Assembly (NCBI GenBank): GCA_003565815.1
Contig: PXAS01000131.1
Location: 1 to 7,012 of the forward strand
Reading direction: 5' to 3'
DNA length: 7,012 nucleotides
From: PVC group bacterium
GTDB taxonomy: Bacteria; Verrucomicrobiota; Kiritimatiellia; SS1-B-03-39; UBA6053
Positions within the stretch are counted from its first letter, which is position 1. The number at the start of each line of letters is the position of its first letter. Positions 1 through 6,335 of this stretch are shown one piece after another. Under the pieces are notes generated by a model. It worked only from the letters and a program-made list of their open reading frames with translations. It did not search any database and had not been told where the DNA came from. Both the position numbers and the translations under genes were made by a program.

Positions 1-1
1 C

Positions 2-103
2 CGGCAGCACTTGGAAGCCGTTTTGATTATCGACCCCGATTTTGCACAGGCCGGAGAAGTTCGGAACATCCTCAATACCCTACAAGCAGAGGTCTCCTCA
101 TGA
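2..103 (+). CDS. C-terminal end of a probable TPR-repeat protein (5' partial)
   Basis: An open frame enters from the left edge and ends at TGA 101-103. It encodes 33 residues that include LEAVLIIDPDFAQAGEVRN and end in AEVSS. The pattern of a hydrophobic helix, then IDPDFAQA, then a second amphipathic helix is what the last repeat of a tetratricopeptide (TPR) protein usually looks like. The stop overlaps the start of the exosortase gene (ATGA, 100-103), so the two are probably translationally coupled. TPR proteins are common partners in exosortase/exopolysaccharide loci, which fits, but only one repeat is visible. The full protein, its length and any signal peptide lie outside the window. The TPR assignment is an inference from a short tail. 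Confidence 0.6.
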   Translation, partial: RQHLEAVLIIDPDFAQAGEVRNILNTLQAEVSS

Positions 104-2061
104 GTACAAGTTCATCCATCCCCAACGATGGCGAAAAGTTGGATGCCGGTACCACGCCTCCAGCGGATCCCGCTCCCAAACGTCGGCGCTCAAGGTCTCC
201 CCGCAATGAATACGGCTATTCGGTCATGCGCCAATTGGTTCGCGTGCCGCAATTGGACTATCTTGACCTGATCTGGATCGGGATCGGCACGGTGTTGTGC
301 AATGCCTATATGCTCATCACGCTGTTCCGCTTTTATCTCAATATGGAAGACTATTCCCATGCCATTTTGGTGCCGGTGATTGCCGCCGCCGCCGCCTGGA
401 AAGTCATTGCCAATGCGGAAAAAGACAAAAAACCCAGGGTGGTGGGGCAATTCTGGGGCTTTCCCATCCTGATCTTCGGCCTTTTGTTGCAATTTGCGGC
501 CATGTGGTATGAAATTGGTTTGGTCGCGGGGGGCGTGGTCAGTGAATACGTAACCAGCGTGGGCCTGGTGATTACCATTTGGGGCTTGTTCATTTGCTTC
601 TTCGGCTTCCGGGCCATGAAGATGTTTTGGTTTCCCCTGTTGTATCTGATTTTTCTGATTCCCGGTTTGCCGGGACCTCCCGAGGTTTGGCTGAAAAACG
701 CCTTGCGCAACACCGTGACCGTCTGGTCCTCCCGGACGCTGGAATTGTTCGGGTACAGCGTGTTGGTGGAAGGCAACGTCATTACCATCCCCGGCGTGGT
801 TCTGGGGGTGGCGGATGCCTGCAGCGGCATTCGTTCCTTGTGGGCCATGCTGGCGGTGGCTCCGGCCATTGCCTGGTTCCTTCGCTTGAGACCTTTTTTG
901 ATTTCGCTGTTCATCCCCCTGGGGATTTTCCTCGCGATTTTCCAAAACATCATTCGCGTGGTGGCCACGGCATTGCTCTGCGACTGGTTTGACATGAGTT
1001 GGGCCTCCGGCACCAAGCACGATATTGTCGGCGGACTTTCCTTCTTTATCGTATCCATGATCATGGTCATCCTGTCCCGGATTCTGGCCCCCCCGCCGCA
1101 AGGGAAAAAGGACATGTACGGCGACTACGGCACCTATGGCGTTTATGGCCATTACGGCAGCGGTTCCTACGGATCGTATGGCGCCTATCATTCCGCCAAC
1201 GATCCCGAGGACGAGGACGAAGGGGCTCCGCAAATGGAAGCCTCCGAGCAACGCGAATTCTTTTTCAGCCGCATTGCGAAGGTTCGCACGGGCGTGTTGG
1301 TGTGTCTTTTGCTCATGGGAATCGGGCAATTGGCCATTTTCCAGCGATATGCGATTCGAAGCCGCGTCCAATACAGGATTTCGCAGGACCGGGAGCCTTT
1401 GGATGCCTTTCCCGGCGAAATCGGGCCGTTTCGCCGGATTTATTGGGGCGAATTGCCGGATGCCGCTCTCCGCGTGCTGCGACCTTCCGAAAGCTACGTG
1501 GCTTGGTATTCCTCCGCGGATGACCGCCTGATCAATGTCATTATCAACTTCTGGGAGCCCGTGATTGGATTTCATGGCAACAGTTGGTCCTTCCCCCATT
1601 CTCCGGACGTGTGTTTCCGGGAAGCGGGTTGGGTGTTGGCGGAGACTCCCGATCTTCCGCCCGAATTGGACAATCCCAATGAAGTGGTTTTTTCCCGTTT
1701 GTATCAAAATGAGTTGCTCGGCACGACCCAGATGGTGCTCTACTGGTATAACCGGGATCAGATCTCCATGATGATGAACGAGCAAATCGACGATAACGTC
1801 GAGCACGGGAGTTTTCACAGTTATCTCGGACGGCTCGGGCATGTGGTCCGCTCTTGGAAATATCCCAAGGAATACAGCCGTTTTCAATACTCCGTCGGCA
1901 TTTACGTTCAGGAACAGCGCAGCGTCGAAGAAACCATCGAACTGGCCCAGGAGTTTGCCAAACACCTTCGCGAAAACACCGCCCAATTCGGCTTGCGTCC
2001 CCTTCAGGAAATGGACTTGGATCTTCAAGGTCAAGCGGATTCGCTGATCGCCGCGCCTTGA
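100..2061 (+). CDS. Exosortase fused to a C-terminal EpsI-like domain
   Basis: This 653-residue inner-membrane protein has two parts. Residues about 50-335 form a polytopic exosortase domain. Family hallmarks are YSHAILVPV near 85, FLIPGLPG near 185, the catalytic-cysteine motif ADACSGIRSLW (Cys241), FQNIIRV (Arg286) and KHDIVGG (His307). Cys, Arg and His are the known exosortase catalytic set, and these enzymes process C-terminal sorting signals of exported proteins. A Tyr/Gly-rich linker (339-364) and an acidic stretch (368-374) follow, then a transmembrane helix at about 398-417 and an EpsI/DUF3485-like extracytoplasmic domain. That domain carries HSPDVCFREAGW (His500, Cys505), matching the EpsI HSPxxCxxxxGW signature. 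Exosortase and EpsI occur both as separate genes and as fusions. The N-terminal 50 residues are polar and basic. The start ATG has AGAGG at 88-92 with 7-base spacing and overlaps the previous stop. No target protein with a PEP-CTERM-like tail is visible here. The family call is very firm; the sorting subtype is unknown. Confidence 0.93.
   Translation: MSTSSSIPNDGEKLDAGTTPPADPAPKRRRSRSPRNEYGYSVMRQLVRVPQLDYLDLIWIGIGTVLCNAYMLITLFRFYLNMEDYSHAILVPVIAAAAAWKVIANAEKDKKPRVVGQFWGFPILIFGLLLQFAAMWYEIGLVAGGVVSEYVTSVGLVITIWGLFICFFGFRAMKMFWFPLLYLIFLIPGLPGPPEVWLKNALRNTVTVWSSRTLELFGYSVLVEGNVITIPGVVLGVADACSGIRSLWAMLAVAPAIAWFLRLRPFLISLFIPLGIFLAIFQNIIRVVATALLCDWFDMSWASGTKHDIVGGLSFFIVSMIMVILSRILAPPPQGKKDMYGDYGTYGVYGHYGSGSYGSYGAYHSANDPEDEDEGAPQMEASEQREFFFSRIAKVRTGVLVCLLLMGIGQLAIFQRYAIRSRVQYRISQDREPLDAFPGEIGPFRRIYWGELPDAALRVLRPSESYVAWYSSADDRLINVIINFWEPVIGFHGNSWSFPHSPDVCFREAGWVLAETPDLPPELDNPNEVVFSRLYQNELLGTTQMVLYWYNRDQISMMMNEQIDDNVEHGSFHSYLGRLGHVVRSWKYPKEYSRFQYSVGIYVQEQRSVEETIELAQEFAKHLRENTAQFGLRPLQEMDLDLQGQADSLIAAP
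1114..1191 (+). repeat. Tyrosine-glycine tandem repeat linker inside the exosortase
   Basis: Residues 339-364 read as consecutive xYG units (MYG, DYG, TYG, VYG, HYG), then SGS and further YG, SYG and AYH units. Eight tyrosines fall within 24 residues (340, 343, 346, 349, 352, 357, 360, 363). The segment follows the last exosortase helix and precedes an acidic stretch and the EpsI helix. Tyr and Gly codons vary (TAC/TAT, GGC/GGA), so the repeat is kept at protein level and is not a fresh DNA slippage product. The nearest analogy I know is the C-terminal tyrosine cluster of bacterial BY-kinases such as Wzc. Function here is unknown. Confidence 0.85.
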
Positions 2062-2065
2062 ACCC

Positions 2066-3310
2066 ATGACGAAAAAACACCGATTGATGACCCCTCAAGT
2101 CCCCCACAGACGTTTTGGCCGCACGGAACTGCAAATGCCGGTGTTTACCACCGGAGGCATGCGGTATCAGCAGGACTGGAAAGATCTGCCGGAAGCCGAA
2201 ATCACGGCGGAATCCACGGCACATGTCGGCCGTTGTATCGAGACCTCGCTTTCGCATGGGATCAACCACATCGAAACCGCCCGCGGTTACGGGAGTTCCG
2301 AATTTCAGTTGGGTCAGGTGTTCCCTGAATTTGACCGCGACGACCTGATCGTACAAACGAAAATCGGGATTCGGAACTCACGGGAGGAATTTGTGGATTC
2401 CTTTGAAACCAGCATGTCCCGCCTGAAGCTCAAGCATGTGGATCTTCTTTCCATTCACGGGATCAATACGGAGGAAGATTACCAAAAGGCCCTGAACTAC
2501 GGCGTGCCGCAAATGCGGAAGTGGCGGGAACAGGGGCGGATCCGCTTTCTCGGATTTTCCACCCACGGCCCCGCCGATGTCATCGCCAAGGCCGTCTTCA
2601 GCGGCTTGTTCGATTATTTCAACGTGCATTGGTACTTCGTGAACAACGACAACTGGCATGCGATCCAGGCGGCGGCGCATCAGGACATGGGCGTTTTTAT
2701 CATCAGCCCCAACGACAAAGGGGGACGCCTTTGGGACCCGCCGCAAAAATTGCGTGACTTTTGTCAGCCGCTTTCACCCATGCAGTTTAATGACCTGTAT
2801 TGCCTGAGCCGTCCGGAAGTCCATACCCTGAGCCTGGGCGCGTCCCGGCCGGGCGATTATGCCGAGCACGTCGAGGCGATGAAATGGTACGGAGACCGCC
2901 GGGCGATTTCCGAAACCATCGCCTGCCGCATTCGCGCGGAAATCGACGCCTGTTTCGTTCCGGGATGGCACCGCAATTATGCCGCCGGGATTCCGCCGCA
3001 GTGCCTTTGCCCGGGGGGCGTGAACGTGCGGGAAATCATGCGGCTTTACACCTGGGCCAAGGCGATGGATATGGTGGAATACGCCAAAGGCCGTTACAAC
3101 ATGTTCAGCAATGGCGGACCTTGGTTCCCCGGGGATACGCCGGAGGATTACGATGTCGCGGAAATGGAAAAAGCCTTGTCCGGCGCCCCGGATCCGCGGC
3201 GCATTCTCCGATATTTGGACGAAGCGCATGACTTGTTGAAGGGCGAGGCGGTACAGCGCCAAAGCGTCGCGGAAAAAGAAGATTCATCGGATGCGGAGGG
3301 AGACGCGTGA
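2066..3310 (+). CDS. Aldo/keto reductase family oxidoreductase, COG1453-like
   Basis: This predicted cytoplasmic enzyme of 414 residues opens with the aldo/keto reductase signature RRFGRTELQMPVFTTGGMR (15-33). The catalytic tetrad positions are visible: INHIETARGYGSSE (Glu70 at the usual Asp position, and Tyr75), VQTKIG (Lys99) and LLSIHG (His131). Downstream barrel motifs are IRFLGFSTHG (159-168), GVFIISPNDKGG (209-220) and the LSLGAS region (255-260). After the barrel, residues 296-350 correspond to the C-terminal extension of COG1453-type reductases, which often binds a 4Fe-4S cluster. Here only Cys296, Cys313 and Cys315 remain (QCLCPGGVNV), so a normal cluster is doubtful. The charged tail (403-414) is probably disordered. 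The ATG lies 4 bases after the exosortase stop without a clear ribosome binding site; ATG 2087 is an alternative. Such enzymes reduce or oxidise carbonyl substrates with NAD(P)H, but the substrate cannot be told. A role in protein sorting is not implied by the sequence. Confidence 0.88.
   Translation: MTKKHRLMTPQVPHRRFGRTELQMPVFTTGGMRYQQDWKDLPEAEITAESTAHVGRCIETSLSHGINHIETARGYGSSEFQLGQVFPEFDRDDLIVQTKIGIRNSREEFVDSFETSMSRLKLKHVDLLSIHGINTEEDYQKALNYGVPQMRKWREQGRIRFLGFSTHGPADVIAKAVFSGLFDYFNVHWYFVNNDNWHAIQAAAHQDMGVFIISPNDKGGRLWDPPQKLRDFCQPLSPMQFNDLYCLSRPEVHTLSLGASRPGDYAEHVEAMKWYGDRRAISETIACRIRAEIDACFVPGWHRNYAAGIPPQCLCPGGVNVREIMRLYTWAKAMDMVEYAKGRYNMFSNGGPWFPGDTPEDYDVAEMEKALSGAPDPRRILRYLDEAHDLLKGEAVQRQSVAEKEDSSDAEGDA
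3295..3301 (+). promoter_or_regulatory. Ribosome binding site for the DUF493 gene
   Basis: GGAGGGA lies inside the 3' end of the aldo/keto reductase gene, 5 bases before GTG 3307. It is one of the strongest Shine-Dalgarno sequences in the window and supports the GTG start, which overlaps the upstream stop as GTGA. Confidence 0.75.
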
Positions 3311-3576
3311 AAGACACGGCCTTCGGAGACACCGAAATCGAATTCCCGGTGACCGTGCATTTCCGGATCATTTGTGAGACCGGGGAGGAAGTCAGCCATC
3401 GGGTGAAAGATGCGGCCCATTCTTTGGAACTGTCCGGGCATTTGCAGGCCGGCAACACCAGCGGCGGCGGGAAATATTGTTCTTATCAGCTCAGTTTGGA
3501 AGTGGACTCCTTGGAGCGGATGCAGAAAATCGACCGGACCTTTCGCGCCGTGGAAGGCGTGAAAATGGTGTTGTGA
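3307..3576 (+). CDS. YbeD/DUF493 family small protein
   Basis: This 89-residue soluble protein resembles the YbeD/DUF493 (PF04359) family. Matching features are an N-terminal strand EFPVTVHFRIIC (12-23), a central helix, the loop GGGKYCSYQLSLEVDS (53-68) where YbeD has its GNYHSVSITINA strand, a helix LERMQKIDRTF, and the diagnostic terminus VEGVKMVL (YbeD ends in VRMVL). Length equals the family norm of about 85-95 residues. The YbeD structure has an ACT-like alpha/beta regulatory fold, but no biochemical role is established, so function is unassigned. The GTG start overlaps the reductase stop by 4 bases and has a good ribosome binding site, so translation is probably coupled to the upstream gene. 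It is the last gene of the plus-strand block. Confidence 0.82.
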   Translation: MKDTAFGDTEIEFPVTVHFRIICETGEEVSHRVKDAAHSLELSGHLQAGNTSGGGKYCSYQLSLEVDSLERMQKIDRTFRAVEGVKMVL

Positions 3577-3606
3577 GATTCACCTGAAACCGTGAGATCT
3601 TTGCGT

Positions 3607-3632
3607 TGAATCCGCACAATCCCACGGATTCA
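3607..3632. terminator. Possible bidirectional terminator hairpin between convergent genes
   Basis: TGAATCCG (3607-3614) and CGGATTCA (3625-3632) form a perfect 8-bp stem around a 10-base loop. The hairpin lies in the 60-base gap between the stop of the DUF493 gene and the stop of the MscS-like gene, where a shared terminator is expected. Only a short T run (3642-3645) follows on the plus strand, inside the opposite coding end. A short AAA lies on the other side. It is therefore a weak or factor-assisted terminator at best. Confidence 0.4.
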
Positions 3633-3636
3633 GGAT

Positions 3637-4533
3637 TCAGATTTTCCCCGAGGCGTTTGCATCCCCGCGAATGACCTGAACGATTTGCGAGGCGAGGAGG
3701 CGATTCGGAACAATGACCACGGCTTCTTCATTCCGGATATGCGTGGCCGCGGCCTCGATTTTCACCACTTTTCCTTCACAAGCCTCACAGCGGATGAAAT
3801 CGCCTTTGGCGTATGTGGATTTGATAAAGGGATGATTGAGCAGGTTTTCGGTGAGGGCGCCGGCGGCAACGGTCAGGAACAGGGCCAGGCCGATGGCCAA
3901 GCCGATGACCAAGGCGAAGCCGCCCATCAAAACCGATTGCGAGGCCCACTCCAGATAGTTCAACGCCAGGAAAGATGCGAAAACCACCACCGCGATCCGG
4001 CAAAAGCCCCCCAGGAGATCGGGGAGGGGCAAGCCGCCGATTCTCGCCGCTTTCGAGGCCAGTTTCTGCGCGATTTTCCCCAGACCAACGCCCAGGGCCA
4101 GCATCAAAATCACCACCACCGCCCTTGGGATGATTGAGGCGACTTGTCGCAGGAAATCCACCACCGTGTGCAAACCCATGCGCTCGCAGGCCGCCAACGT
4201 GCTCGCGTAGAGGATGAGGGCGAATACCAACCAGCCCAAATATCGGGAAGGCGCCTGGTGGATTTCGTTTTTGCGCATGAACGCGCGAAGTCCGCTCCGG
4301 TCGGCGATCACATCAATGCCCAGTGCGCGCGCCAATTTCGATGCGGTGCCCCTGAGGACGGAGGCGAGGGTCCAGCCGATCAACAAGGTGAGCATGCCGA
4401 GAAGAAAATCCGTGGCGTTTTCGGCAATCAGACGCTGCGTGGCGTCTAGCACCCCGCCAAGGATTTCCTTGAAGGTCTCGAAGAGGGTTGCGGGCAAACT
4501 CAGGGTTTCCGAATCAGGCGTGGAAATATTCAT
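3637..4533 (-). CDS. Small MscS-like membrane protein with conserved TM-helix repeats
   Basis: This predicted inner-membrane protein has 298 residues and about five hydrophobic helices (roughly 41-60, 97-116, 135-155, 175-195, 200-228). The segments FLLGMLTLLIGWTLASVL (43-60) followed by LARALGID, and IPRAVVVILMLALGVGLG (135-152) followed by KIAQKLASKAAR, look like two copies of the conserved TM_helix repeat (PF05552) found in MscS-related and cyanobacterial CmpX-type proteins. The glycine- and alanine-rich helix 203-228 resembles the MscS pore helix. It is followed by a beta-domain-like stretch: GDFIRCE (244-250), GKVVKIEAAATHIR (254-267) and VVIVPNRLL (272-280). The protein stops about 10 residues after this domain, so the C-terminal alpha/beta cage of canonical MscS is absent. 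Its start overlaps the MFS gene stop by 4 bases (4530-4533), which implies coupling. A mechanosensitive or osmoregulatory role is inferred from family only; gating is untested. Confidence 0.82.
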   Translation of the reverse strand: MNISTPDSETLSLPATLFETFKEILGGVLDATQRLIAENATDFLLGMLTLLIGWTLASVLRGTASKLARALGIDVIADRSGLRAFMRKNEIHQAPSRYLGWLVFALILYASTLAACERMGLHTVVDFLRQVASIIPRAVVVILMLALGVGLGKIAQKLASKAARIGGLPLPDLLGGFCRIAVVVFASFLALNYLEWASQSVLMGGFALVIGLAIGLALFLTVAAGALTENLLNHPFIKSTYAKGDFIRCEACEGKVVKIEAAATHIRNEEAVVIVPNRLLASQIVQVIRGDANASGKI

Positions 4534-6068
4534 GGGGACGGAGGGGGTGAGAGGTCGAGAAGGTATCGAATCGGGCCACGGAAACGGCGAATGAACGCGT
4601 CAATGATTCGGGCCACGCGTTTTTCACAACGTGCGGCCCAGTCGTCTGTTTTGTAGTCGATTTTTTGAAAGACGCGGGTGGTTTTCCCGGCCCGAATGGT
4701 GACGAAATCCGTGGCGCTGGCGATGCCGGTTTGCGGATCCAAATCGTTTCGAAGCTGCAGAAGCACGGTGCGGGCATTGGCGGCGCCGGTTTCGTGCAAA
4801 CGGGCCAGCAAAAACAGGACCAGGATTTGAAGTCCGCCGGAAGTCAGAAACAGCAAATGGAGATTGTTGAGCTGCCACTGGCCGATTTGCAGGCGAACGG
4901 CGGAAAAGGCCTCCAAAAGAAAACCGCCCACGATGGGGGCCACGGCCACGGAAAGGCCAATCATGGTATTGAAGGCGGCGATGTAGAAGGATCGGCCGGA
5001 CTCCGGGGCCAGTTTGATGAGCACGTTGACGTGCGCGAGCATAATGGCGGCAAAAAACATGCCGGAAAGGACGTGCGCCAAGACCAGCGCCTCATAGTAA
5101 AGATTGTCCTGGGCCACCACCCAGACCAAGGGGATCATGGCATGGGCGAAACCCGCGACCGTGAGAATGGGTTTGTTGCCCAATTGATCCGAGATCGGCC
5201 CCCAGATCCGCAACATGAACAGAGAGGCGAGCGTGGCAAAGGTGATGAGCAGGGTGATGGTACTGAAATCCACCTCCAAAAATTCGATCATATACACCGA
5301 ATAAAACGGCCCGGCCATTTGGGTGACGAACATGAATGCCCCCGCATAGACCAAAAGGGTTCTGAAATTCCGGTCGCCCAGCGGAGCGGTGATGGTTTTC
5401 CAGGACAGTTTGGGTTTTTCCGCGTTTTGGACCTTGGCCTTGGGATCCGGAACCCGGGAAAGAAAGTAACTGGCCACCAAACCAAACGAAATCCCCAGAC
5501 CAAAAAGGGTGAGATACCCATGGGGGCTCTCCCGGCCGCGGGTGTTTTCCCAATAGTTGAGAAACGCGCCCCCCAGCAGGGTGGCCACCATGCCGGATGA
5601 CGCACACACGATGTTACGCTTGGCAAAAAAACGACCCCGGGTATTCACGGGAATCAAATCGCTCATCCACCCCAACCAGGCCACGCCGGACATCGACCCG
5701 TGCATGCAGGACAGTCCCACCATAAACACCAGGCCCCAAATCCGCCAATCGGCCCAACCCGCGAACATCGGCAGGGGCAGGAGAATGATGGGGACCCACA
5801 GGATTCTCGCCATAAAGACCCACGCCATGCAAAACCTTCTCCGATGGCCGAGCCGTTCGATCAATATGGACCCCAGCAACTGGGCCATGTTCGCGGAAAC
5901 GGGCAGGGCCGCCAGTATGCCCACCTGCACTGTGGAGGCCGACAAAACGTTCAAGGCAAATCCAACCAAAAAAATCCCCCCGCAGAGTGAGCCCATGACG
6001 GTGGCAAAGGCGCCGTCCATCATGGACATCCGCAAGGCGCGGGTGGTTTCTTCTTCCGTAAGCTTCAT
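4530..6068 (-). CDS. Major facilitator superfamily (MFS) transporter
   Basis: This 512-residue polytopic inner-membrane carrier has hydrophobic segments along residues 20-425, as expected for 12 helices. A motif-A-like loop SILIERLGHRRR (67-78) lies between helices 2 and 3, and its counterpart WGPISDQLGNKP (289-300) sits in the second half. The SDLIPVNTRGRFFAKRN segment (136-152) after helix 4 is typical of a bacterial MFS group I recognise but cannot tie to a substrate. A hydrophilic, presumably cytoplasmic tail of about 85 residues (428-512) is longer than usual. I chose ATG 6066-6068 (MKLTEEE). An upstream in-frame TTG at 6101 would add 11 residues, but it has no ribosome binding site and would sit almost at the predicted transcription start. 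The gene is first in a two-gene unit with the MscS-like protein and is divergent from the Cys-rich/HMA genes. Transport direction and substrate are unknown; metal or drug export cannot be claimed. Confidence 0.9.
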   Translation of the reverse strand: MKLTEEETTRALRMSMMDGAFATVMGSLCGGIFLVGFALNVLSASTVQVGILAALPVSANMAQLLGSILIERLGHRRRFCMAWVFMARILWVPIILLPLPMFAGWADWRIWGLVFMVGLSCMHGSMSGVAWLGWMSDLIPVNTRGRFFAKRNIVCASSGMVATLLGGAFLNYWENTRGRESPHGYLTLFGLGISFGLVASYFLSRVPDPKAKVQNAEKPKLSWKTITAPLGDRNFRTLLVYAGAFMFVTQMAGPFYSVYMIEFLEVDFSTITLLITFATLASLFMLRIWGPISDQLGNKPILTVAGFAHAMIPLVWVVAQDNLYYEALVLAHVLSGMFFAAIMLAHVNVLIKLAPESGRSFYIAAFNTMIGLSVAVAPIVGGFLLEAFSAVRLQIGQWQLNNLHLLFLTSGGLQILVLFLLARLHETGAANARTVLLQLRNDLDPQTGIASATDFVTIRAGKTTRVFQKIDYKTDDWAARCEKRVARIIDAFIRRFRGPIRYLLDLSPPPSP

Positions 6069-6106
6069 GCAAAAAGATGCTTCATAATTGATTGGGATCA
6101 AGTCAT

Positions 6107-6112
6107 ATCATA
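6107..6112 (-). promoter_or_regulatory. Possible -10 box for the MFS operon
   Basis: Read on the minus strand this is TATGAT, matching TATAAT at 5 of 6 bases. It would start transcription near position 6100 and leave a leader of about 30 bases before ATG 6068. No good -35 hexamer lies at 16-18 bases, so the call is tentative. Confidence 0.3.
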
Positions 6113-6153
6113 CAAAAATATGTGCTCAAATGTGTAAACATACGAATCTGTAG

Positions 6154-6159
6154 TATGAT
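6154..6159 (+). promoter_or_regulatory. Possible -10 box for the Cys-rich/HMA operon
   Basis: TATGAT on the plus strand matches the -10 consensus at 5 of 6 bases and mirrors the box at 6107-6112. Transcription would begin near 6166. No convincing -35 hexamer is present at the usual spacing, so it may depend on an activator or be fortuitous. Confidence 0.3.
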
Positions 6160-6193
6160 CTGTCCGTTATCAGACGTATATAGGAGGGCGGGC

Positions 6194-6207
6194 GGACAGG
6201 AGTGTCC
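6194..6207 (+). promoter_or_regulatory. Small leader hairpin with a Shine-Dalgarno-like loop
   Basis: GGACA (6194-6198) and TGTCC (6203-6207) form a 5-bp stem with the tetraloop GGAG, followed by TTTT. AGGAG at 6198-6202 is 7 bases before TTG 6210. The element could be a ribosome binding site for that TTG start, a weak attenuator, or chance. Confidence 0.35.
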
Positions 6208-6335
6208 TTTTGATTTTCTGGGGTACATTCTGTGGAAAAATTCCATCAAATTGGGTTCTGCGCAAGATCTCTGGAAATGAAGTGGTGGGAACTCCAATCC
6301 ACTTGAAGTTTGATGAAATCGGTTTAGCTTTGGGC

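Larger units (their letters stand above)
6069..6335. other. Divergent AT-rich intergenic region
   Basis: This 267-base gap separates the divergent MFS and Cys-rich genes and is visibly richer in A+T than its flanks. It contains an inverted pair ATCATAC (6107-6113) and GTATGAT (6153-6159), the small palindrome ATGT-GTAA-ACAT (6130-6141), two ATGTG copies ten bases apart (6120 and 6130), and TGGAA-AAA-TTCCA (6233-6245). These could be regulator sites, but no regulator gene is in view. An in-frame TTG at 6210 would extend the Cys-rich gene leftward through 6210-6335. I regard that stretch as more likely untranslated, because its codons favour A/T at third positions and it would bury the signal peptide 42 residues inside the protein. 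Confidence 0.6.

Noticed and set aside
382..396. Five consecutive GCC triplets in the exosortase gene
   Set aside because: They encode a short Ala run in a membrane helix and are a simple codon repeat, with no sign of phase variation or frameshift.
351..1115. A 254-codon minus-strand frame inside the exosortase
   Set aside because: It is wholly contained in the real gene, has atypical composition and no motif.
190..2067. A 625-codon open frame antisense to the exosortase
   Set aside because: It is rich in His, Gln, Gly and Pro, has no recognisable motif, and covers a gene with clear catalytic residues on the other strand. It is a by-product of the GC-rich codon pattern.
4665..5600. A 311-codon plus-strand open frame across the MFS gene
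   Set aside because: Its product is a Gly/Gln/His/Lys-rich string without domains or membrane segments, while the minus strand encodes a convincing 12-helix transporter.
6233..6245. Palindrome TGGAA-AAA-TTCCA as a defined operator
   Set aside because: It is too short and isolated to assign to any regulator family, so it is only mentioned in the intergenic region description.
6092..6297. Short open frames of 62-64 codons on both strands in the divergent intergenic region
   Set aside because: They overlap each other and the promoter-like elements, have no convincing ribosome binding site, and show no recognisable motif.
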